Source: Apostichopus japonicus (Eukaryota; Echinodermata; Holothuroidea; Aspidochirotida; Stichopodidae). From it: a stretch of DNA of 64,000 nt. The notes under the pieces are model-generated. The model searched no databases and had not been told where the DNA came from. It saw only the letters and a program-made list of their open reading frames with translations. Of this stretch, positions 56,970 through 64,000 are shown piece by piece. The stretch covers positions 16,041,264 to 16,105,263 of the forward strand of contig NC_092583.1 of NCBI RefSeq assembly GCF_037975245.1. The letters run 5' to 3'. Position 1 is the first letter of the stretch. The number at the start of each line of letters is the position of its first letter. Made by a program: the position numbers and the translations under genes.

Positions 56970-59162
56970 CAGGCGCGTATCCAGGATTTTCAAACCCGGG
57001 GGGCGCGAATTACTATCTAAGCGGAGCGCCACCATCGGTTGGCGCGCAGCGTACAAGAAAATTTCTTGTTTTGAAACCCCCCAGGTCACCGGAAACGGCA
57101 CTTCTCGGGCTTGAAATGACCAAGCAGATGTACACTTTTTGCCTGAGAACCAAGTATTTCCTAATAGATTTTTTTCCATCCATAACCTTTTTGAAGATTG
57201 TCAACCCGGCACACATCATGTTCGACCTGATCGCATCTCCTGTGGGTCTTTGCTTTTGTAGGTGATTCTACGTCGCGGCCCACAATACCCGTCAGCCCCA
57301 CTTTTCAAGGTTTTAAGCCCCATATTTGTTGAGAATTTGAAAATTCAGATTTCTCGTGAATAAACTCACTTGAAAACATACCCATAATGTTGTACAAAAT
57401 TTCATCTATGGACAACCAATATAGAAAAACTTCCTTCAACCCCTAACAGACCGGTCAAAATTGCACGAGTAGAGGGAAATGTGATGCAGAATGTTGGTGA
57501 GAAATTTTCTAAACAGACACAGTTAATTTATTGGTGTACAAATATTGCAACCTGTTATAACGGCTATTATAAAACTTGGTTGAAGGAAATGAAAAAATAG
57601 CAGATATTTCCGAGAGCGAACACTACACACATAGGCGTAGGAGGCGCGGCGGCAGTGGCGGAGCTAGGGGTATTGGTCAGGAGTGGCGAGAATGGTCTGT
57701 AGGGGCGCTTTCGACACTATCTAAGCGGAGCGCCACCATTGGTTGGCGCGTAGCGTACAGAAAATTTTTGAGTAAAGATACTCCCTAGATCGCCGGAAAT
57801 GACCCTTTCCGGGCCTGGCTTATTTGCAGATAAACGAAGAATAAGGTGTCATCGCCAAATTACACCAAGAAAATGTGACAAACGTCAATAAGTAGATGAG
57901 AGCGCAATAAAAAAGTCAATAATCTAGAATAAGTAAAAAGTGGTAAAGAGCCGAAAAAGGCGCCAGCAGTCCATTAGAGTCCGTCAGGGGGGGGGGGGCA
58001 TCGGCCCCCCTGACCGTATGGACGCTCCGCCACTGCGCGGCGGGGGTGCAGCCCCTAATTCGCCATTACTAATGTAAAAGAGAGTTTTGACATAATTGGA
58101 CCTTCATGCTTTTTATACATCTACATGAGACATGTCGTTGTTTACATTAGCATCCCGCGGTATACTGCGCAATTTGAACGGACCGTACGGTACATGATTG
58201 CATGCGATGAAATAACCGATGCTTGCTTATATGATATTGACATGAAGACGTTGAACGCGCGCTTCGCGCGCGAAAAATTTTTGGTTGTTTTTTCAGGCAA
58301 GTCGGACAGTTTTGAGGCTTTTCATCCTGGAACGCCATTTTCATGCTCACTGATATGATGTGATATCTGCTGTTTGCGTTACAAATTCGAACAGGCGCGT
58401 AGCGAGGAATTTGCCAAGGGAGGGGCGAAGCCTGTAGGCAAATTATCTAAGCGTAGCGTCACCATATGTTGGCGCGAAGCGTACAAGAAAATTTTGGCCG
58501 AAAATGCCTCCCAGATCGCTGGAAATGGCACTACCCAGGACCATTTGTTAGCGCGAAGCGTACAAGCAAGTTTTGGCCGAAAATGTCCCCAGATCGCTGG
58601 AAATGACACTTCCCAGGCCTTGTAAGTTGCTTCTAAGCACTTTCTATTTTGAAATTACCTAGCGATATCATTTAAAAAAATGCTGAATGGGGGGGGGGGG
58701 CGGGCGGTCGCCCCCATCCCAAAATGCGTCATGTTCCCCGACGACACGGTCGAGTTCGAGACCAGCCACAGTTGGTTTCAGAGCACAATTCTACACACGC
58801 GTTATGATAGACCATATATAGTATATATATAGATCATTAGTGAGAGAGGAAAATGGAAACGTCAAAAAATGGAGTTGTCGGTGTAAAGGGTAGGGTGAGT
58901 CACACTTTTACGAAATCATTGATCCGTCACTGGCTAGCCTTCAGCGCTGTAATGATGTCACTGTTCCTCTTTCTCTTCCCGGTGTCTTCGCGTTTTTCTT
59001 TTACTCCCTCCTTTTCTCCTTTTTCTCTCTTTCTTCTTTTTCTTTTCCCTTCCTTCCTCTCCTCCTCCTCTTTTTTCCTTTTTTCTTCCCTTTTTTTCTC
59101 TCCTCTTTTTCTTACCCGGGGGGCGCGCGCCCCCAACGCCCCCCCCCCTGGATACGCACCTG
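56970..59162 (+). mobile_element. non-autonomous DNA transposon, CAGG(C/T)GCGTATCCAGG family, copy 2
   Basis: Same ends and interior as 3727-5658, with a perfect 5-bp duplication ATAAT at 56965-56969 and 59163-59167. Longer than copy 1 (2193 against 1932 bp), mainly because a hAT-like MITE sits inside (57653-58035) and a GCG module is duplicated near 58548. It lies only 150 bp beyond the gypsy element. Confidence 0.85.
57653..58035 (+). mobile_element. hAT-like MITE, CAGTGGCGGAGC family, copy 2, nested
   Basis: Ends CAGTGGCGGAGC on both strands, perfect 8-bp duplication CGCGGCGG at 57645-57652 and 58036-58043. The matching place in copy 1 of the host transposon (about 4428-4440) lacks it, giving a paralogous empty site. 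Copy 1 of this MITE family is at 37283-37747 in the opposite orientation. Confidence 0.9.
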
Positions 59163-59167
59163 ATAAT

Positions 59168-60459
59168 ATATGACATGAGGGGTTCTGGAGCCAGTAGAAT
59201 ATTCGTGAAATAGTAAGTGAGAATCCGACATTTCGTTTCAGCTTCCTTTATTCAGTTGAGTTGCCTGGTAATGGGTAGGAATTCATTTACAGGCTGTATT
59301 AAAGGCAGCTATAGGAAAACTGCAATGGCTAATAAACATAGATTTAACCATCTCTGCTGTAACATACTCTTTGAACTGAAATGTTGAAAATTTGAAAAAT
59401 CAAATTTCCTGTTCTTTTATACTGCGATCTATCGAACGAGGCAAATATTCCAATTGAATTTATAATATCCATCGAATTGATTTCACGCAATAGAATCTTA
59501 GTAGAAGTACGCCATCAGACACACCATGCCATCACACCATGTAGAATCTTCAAGCGACATACTTGTTGTTGTAACGCTTACTTCAAACTGGTTCCCTTAG
59601 CAACAGATCGAATATTTTTCTCAACGACGGTACATACTGTACTTGTAAGTTGTACTTAACATAGGCTACAATAAACTCATGCAGAGCAAATAGCAGACAA
59701 AATGAATATATTCACAATGTTTCTTGCTTAGCTTGTTTCTGTACGTGAAAGCTGGCTCACGCTGTGATCTAGTAACAATAATTCGAATCCATTGAATTCC
59801 TAGAAGTTCGCAAAAGTAAGAAACGAGAGTTCATTATTTAATTGTTGTAAAAATGTTTCCCTAACTAATTAAGGCTAGGCTAACTAACTTTGAGTAGCCT
59901 AGTTGTAGGACAATGCCTACTGTACATTTGTTATCTGTATCAGTTTAGGGCCTGGGCTAGGCCAAATTAGTTAGGTCTACTGCAGCATATCGTAAACTCT
60001 AGACGTAGGCCAGCCTACACTAGAAATTAGGACTAGCCTAGGCGTATTTATGCCTAGCCCTTTGACTTTGGTACTAGCCTAGGCTAATTTATAATCAGCG
60101 ACCATGGCATGAGTATAGAGGAGTCTTTTGACCCTAGGCCTAACCTTGTTACCCTAACCTTGTCACTAGCTTTCACATGTAAACAACTAGTATGAGGTAT
60201 ACTTTACGTTTTCCATTCACTGATTTTAAATTAGAGCCCACTCTTTTGTCTAAGTTTACCCTACTCTTAGGCCTAATGTAACTTGTAAGTGATGCTGACC
60301 ATTTAATGAAGGTGGGAGCTATTCACCAGATCACCTTAAAATAATAACCATTGCTCTGGATCCTTCCTCTTTTCAACCCCTTCCCACCCAACACACATAC
60401 ACAAAAAGATGAAAACTTGCATAGACCTTAGTATAAAATTTATTAAATACAATAATAGC
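59168..60459. other. no recognised coding sequence; CTAGGC-rich stretch
   Basis: Between about 59870 and 60150 the words TAGGCC, CTAGGC, AGCCTAG and GCCTAA recur many times on both strands without a fixed period. It could be the promoter side or first intron of the gene that starts coding at 61746. Confidence 0.4.
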
Positions 60460-60467
60460 CTAAATAT

Positions 60468-61088
60468 GGGGACAAACTAAAACGAATGACAGCAAATGAC
60501 CGAATAACAATTGACTTTGTACAGGGTTAATTATCATTCGCGAATGACAGCGAATGACAACAAATGACAACGAAGGACAACGAAGGACAGTGTTGAGTGG
60601 AGATAGAATGATTAACGAAGTGGAGTAAATACGGTTTTCTGCGCAAAAATGATTTGAGGAAAATCGAATGTTACGTGGTTGCAGGGTTTTGGTGTAGTTT
60701 ACGGATAGAAACCACAGGGAAAGTTTTTGTGTGAGAATGCGCTTGAGTGCTGTGCTTTTTACCTATGTAGATTAAGATTTATAAAGATAACTGAAGCTGT
60801 TTCAAGATTATAGTATTGTTAGTTTCTAACAATTAATATCGGAAAAATGACGTTAAATTTACTTTTTAAAATCAGACTTACAATTTCGATTACTATAAGG
60901 TGCATTTGTATCTTGTCCGTACTTTACTAGATCTAGATACCCACTAGGTCTGAACTGTGATATCCGGTTGAAGCAAATGTCTGTGCTGTCATTACTGTCA
61001 TTCGTTTTAGTCAACGCAATTTTTTAGTGTGTACAACATATTGTCATTCTTTATGTGTAACGCAATTGTCATTCGTTTTAGTAACACC
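60468..61088 (+). mobile_element. 621-bp inverted-repeat DNA element with GAATGACA subterminal repeats
   Basis: The left end reads GGGGACAAACTAAAACGAAT, the right end reversed GGTGTTACTAAAACGAATG. Perfect 8-bp duplication CTAAATAT at 60460-60467 and 61089-61096. Near the left end AATGACAGC/AATGACAAC/AAGGACAAC units repeat about every ten bases (60540-60590); GTCATTCG recurs near the right end. Superfamily not assigned. Confidence 0.8.
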
Positions 61089-61745
61089 CTAAATATGTCT
61101 CAGAATGTACCATTTTGCATCTTAATTTGCATTTATTTTTTCTTGGGAGTACCCCATAATATACTATCCTGGAGTCAGCTTCAATGACATGGTTATACCA
61201 CAGATGGGTTACAGATATATTTAACAAAATATATTTAATTTTAATTTTTTTGGAGTAGGCCTATGCTTGTTGGTCTTTTATACAATACACTACACTATGC
61301 TAGTATAAATATTGCATCTGAACACAATTTGAATGTTAAGATTTGATTCATTGAAACAAATTCATACCTCTATGGGTTGATGAGTATCACAGACTGATGG
61401 AGTGAGTAGCCACAACCTTTAATAAATTGATACTTGAAATCCTTAGAAAAATTCAAGCATATAGGCTAGTATGTACTACTTGCATCCATCCATTATAGTT
61501 TTCTGTATAAATAGCATACTTTTGCCAGCAAGACCTTGTCTTAGTGAGAGAATAACTGAACAACATTTTTATACAAGGGAAATTTTAATGCAACAAAGCA
61601 ACTTCAAAAGTATTGCCAACAATACTTAAGTATGTTTTAGAAGAGTGCCATCAGCTATTTGTTTTCGTTATTTTGTAATATTGGAGTTAGTAATATCTAA
61701 TTTTTCTTTCAGCAGGTCTTAAATTTTCCTTTGGATCAGTTCACC

Positions 61746-61972
61746 ATGGGCCAAACATTAAATCGTGCAGCACAGTGGACATCTGTCAGTGATGGTGGGG
61801 AAGGAAAACTTGAGTTCAGTCCAGCTAATGAAGCAATCCTTAACGACATCATTAAATTCATTGAAAGCTTTCCATCAAAGCATCCCAAAGAAGCTAGAAT
61901 AGTTTTCAAGAACCCTTTCATCTGGAAAACCTCCTTACAGCTGTCAGCATTTAGCGGTGAATATGATCAGAG
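61746..61972 (+). CDS. unrecognised gene, coding exon 1
   Basis: 75 codons plus two bases, ending at CAGAG|GTGAGC. Open frame upstream of the ATG runs only five codons, all after the acceptor, which supports the start. Confidence 0.75.
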
Positions 61973-63187
61973 GTGAGCCCTCAAGATAACTCATAGCTAG
62001 AGAACTGAAATGAAAGATTTCAGTGTGCTTTACAAAATGGCCAGTTGTTAAAGATAGGTTCAAAATTTGACGTTTTTGACATTGACATTTTCTGTGGCAA
62101 ATATGGCAAGTTTTATTAGATAGTTTAGTTAAATTGATGAACTGAACACTGAACAATAGAGGTTGGTATGGTGTTGACAGTGCTGTTTGTTTTTTATTGT
62201 GCCTGTGTGGATTGGAATATTCAACACATAAAACAGCTAGCTACAATTAACTTAGAAATTTGTGCATGTAATAATTTCAAACAGTACAAGAATTGATGTC
62301 CTTAATATCATTCAACAATTTCATCTTTTCTTTCCAGCCTCATCTGCTTTTAAAGCATTTGATTGTATCATTTAATTTGTGTCTCTCTTTCTGTTAAGTG
62401 ATGATGGCGTTACCTCTAAAGATAAGGATGGTAACGACACGCCCCTCCTGACCTTGCAGAAATTGGGAGAGTTGAGCTTCAAGTTACATGTCTCGAACAT
62501 GGTATTCCTCTCAGAAGTGATGAAGCTCTCTGGGGACAAAAAGATGTTAGAAGCACGAGCTATCCTTGAAGGTATGCCTTTCAGCACATGTAATGGTCAA
62601 GATTAGAGAAAAGAATATTTTACTTTGTTGAGGCACTTCAGTTGTACAATCACATTTCAATAACTTGGGAATTACATCAAAGCATCATCTGTTGCCATGG
62701 ACAAATAGTGTCCTCCACAATTACCAATAGTGCATGATTTTAAAACCACTTCCTTGAAATGTGGTTTCCAAAAATATTTGGTTGTGATAATTGCCGGCAG
62801 GGGTTTTCAAGAAATTAAGAGAAATAAGAGTGAGAGGAAACAGGCAAAAACCAATCTTTGATGGCAAGCTGATAAAAGAAATGGGTTTTAAGATTTTCTA
62901 ATTTGTTTTCTCTGCTATCATGCTGGAGGAAGTAAATGTTTTTCAGTCTCCTCAAAAAGATATTTGTCATCAAACTTCACAGCTAATCGTGATCCATTGG
63001 TGAATATCCTGGGAGATGGGTATGCCACGGTAGATGGAGAGGACAATTCAACCATTCGTCTCTTAGAGCAGAGCGCCAAAGAGGAAGGGGACACTAAAGA
63101 TGAGATGCAGACAAAACTGGCCCTACTCTTGATAATTCAACAATTTGACATGCAACTAATGAACCAGACACTCAAGAAAATAACACA
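61746..63187 (+). CDS. unrecognised gene, first three coding exons (213 residues, open to the right)
   Basis: Exons 61746-61972, 62399-62571 and 62947-63187 join in frame (phases 2, 1, 2) with GT...AG borders. The ATG has a strong context (CACCATGG) and lies 31 bases after an acceptor-like TTTTTCTTTCAGCAG, so an upstream non-coding exon is likely. The product begins MGQTLNR, which fits the N-myristoylation pattern (Gly2, small residue at 6). It is mostly helical and acidic: IKFIESFPSKHPKEA, FKNPFIWKTSLQL, LQKLGELSFKLHVSNMVFLS, LEARAILEVSSKRYL, LALLLIIQQFDMQLM. No signal peptide, membrane segment or known catalytic motif is seen. I do not recognise the family. The gene must continue past the window. 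Confidence 0.75.
62399..62571 (+). CDS. unrecognised gene, coding exon 2
   Basis: Acceptor TCTTTCTGTTAAG; the split codon with exon 1 gives Ser, then DDGVTSKDKDGNDTPLLTLQ and on to LEARAILE. Donor G|GTATGC. Confidence 0.75.
62947..63187 (+). CDS. unrecognised gene, coding exon 3
   Basis: Acceptor TTTTTCAG; the split codon gives Val, then SSKRYLSSNFTANRDPLVNI and on to QLMNQTLKKIT. Donor CA|GTGAGT. No convincing fourth exon was found before the window ends; a T-run with CAG at 63997 could be the next acceptor. Confidence 0.72.
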
Positions 63188-63289
63188 GTGAGTAATTATT
63201 AATTGTCAATTTACATATTTAACAAGACTAATCTAACTCAAACGCTGTCTCTTTCACATGAATGTCATTACAGGGAGTCACATACAGTA

Positions 63290-63435
63290 CCACTCACATA
63301 TAACTGGACATGTGTACGCGCACAGAATCGTATAAAAACGTATAAACAAGTACAATCGCGTATAAACTCGTTGACAAACAAATTGCCGCGTAGACACCGC
63401 GTATAATCCCTGTACAAGTTTATACGCAGGAAATG
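63290..63435 (+). repeat. degenerate CGTATAAA repeat
   Basis: CGTATAAAAACGTATAAAC, GCGTATAAACTCG, CGCGTATAATCC and GTTTATACGC recur within 150 bases, partly as inverted pairs. In the intron after exon 3 of the unrecognised gene. Confidence 0.45.
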
Positions 63436-64000
63436 CTATTGTGCTCAATGAATAGGGATTAAAGTCGCCGAAAGAAGTAGTGAGATGTTTGAAACAGCCG
63501 TTCCTTACATCGTAGTTTAAGTTGTGATATTCATCTAGCAATAAAAGGGATGCAGGTAAAGTGTTTGCCTGCAGAGAACTTAACTGGTTTTCGTTAATTG
63601 GGTTTCTATTCAGTGTTTCTTTTCCCGACTTTTTTTTTTCAGTTATAGAGGTTTTGTTCCGCGAAGGATAAGTTTACTTTGAATAGTTGGCAACATTTTG
63701 AAGAAATAATAAAGTATTACTGAGTGTTTCTTGAGTCGATTTTCTATATAATTTACCGTTGGTTCCAACAGAATGAAAAAAAAAAAATTCCACCCAACAA
63801 CTTTGAAGCAGGTCCGGTTAAAAACAAAACATGTTTCTCGTCCGCGCAAGGGGCCTCCTTTTTCCTGATTCCCGAGTCTCTATTTGGATTACAAGAAATC
63901 TAAACTATCCTTAAAAATTATTTTGTAAAAGTTGCCACATCTTCCAAACTAGTATCAGCGCATGAAAAGAAGAAAATGGCCGCCCGTTTTTTTTCAGATC

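Noticed and set aside
63640..63700. Fourth coding exon after a T-rich CAG at 63640
   Set aside because: In the required phase it reaches a stop after about a dozen codons without protein-like character.

Overview
The window is animal nuclear DNA. Coding sequence is split by introns with standard GT...AG borders, gene density is low, and the space between genes is full of transposon debris. The protein families (a tetraspanin, a GT10 fucosyltransferase, a peroxisomal acyl-CoA oxidase) and the repeat types (Ty3/gypsy retrotransposon, tRNA-headed SINEs, hAT-like and TTAA-flanked miniature elements) suggest a marine invertebrate deuterostome, most likely an echinoderm such as a sea cucumber or sea urchin. 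That lineage call is inference.

Layout. 1.7-3.2 kb, minus: a one-exon alpha-1,3-fucosyltransferase whose membrane anchor and catalytic domain lie in different frames. 3.7-5.7 kb: a DNA transposon with inverted ends and a 5-bp target duplication, carrying a nested miniature element; a second copy lies at 57.0-59.2 kb. 8.6-9.6 kb: a decayed tandem array. 11.5-16.4 kb, minus: three exons of an ACOX3-like acyl-CoA oxidase, incomplete and internally duplicated, probably a pseudogene. 20.1-43.4 kb, minus: a complete six-exon tetraspanin gene (242 residues) assembled here by eye. Its first intron is 16.7 kb and its introns hold SINEs, miniature transposons, a long TA microsatellite and a minisatellite that appears to have grown out of its own fifth exon. 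44.0-49.0 kb: more miniature elements, some nested, with readable target duplications. 51.9-56.8 kb, minus: a complete, young Ty3/gypsy retrotransposon with 184-bp LTRs differing at one visible position. 60.5-61.1 kb: a 621-bp inverted-repeat element. 61.7 kb to the right edge, plus: the first three coding exons of a gene I cannot name.

The genes do not form a pathway. The fucosyltransferase would act in the Golgi, the tetraspanin in plasma or endosomal membranes, and the oxidase in peroxisomes. The richest story is the transposon stratigraphy: nested insertions, paralogous empty sites and target duplications of 4, 5 and 8 bp let several insertions be ordered in time. All splice calls, repeat boundaries and alignments were made by reading; no search or alignment program was run.
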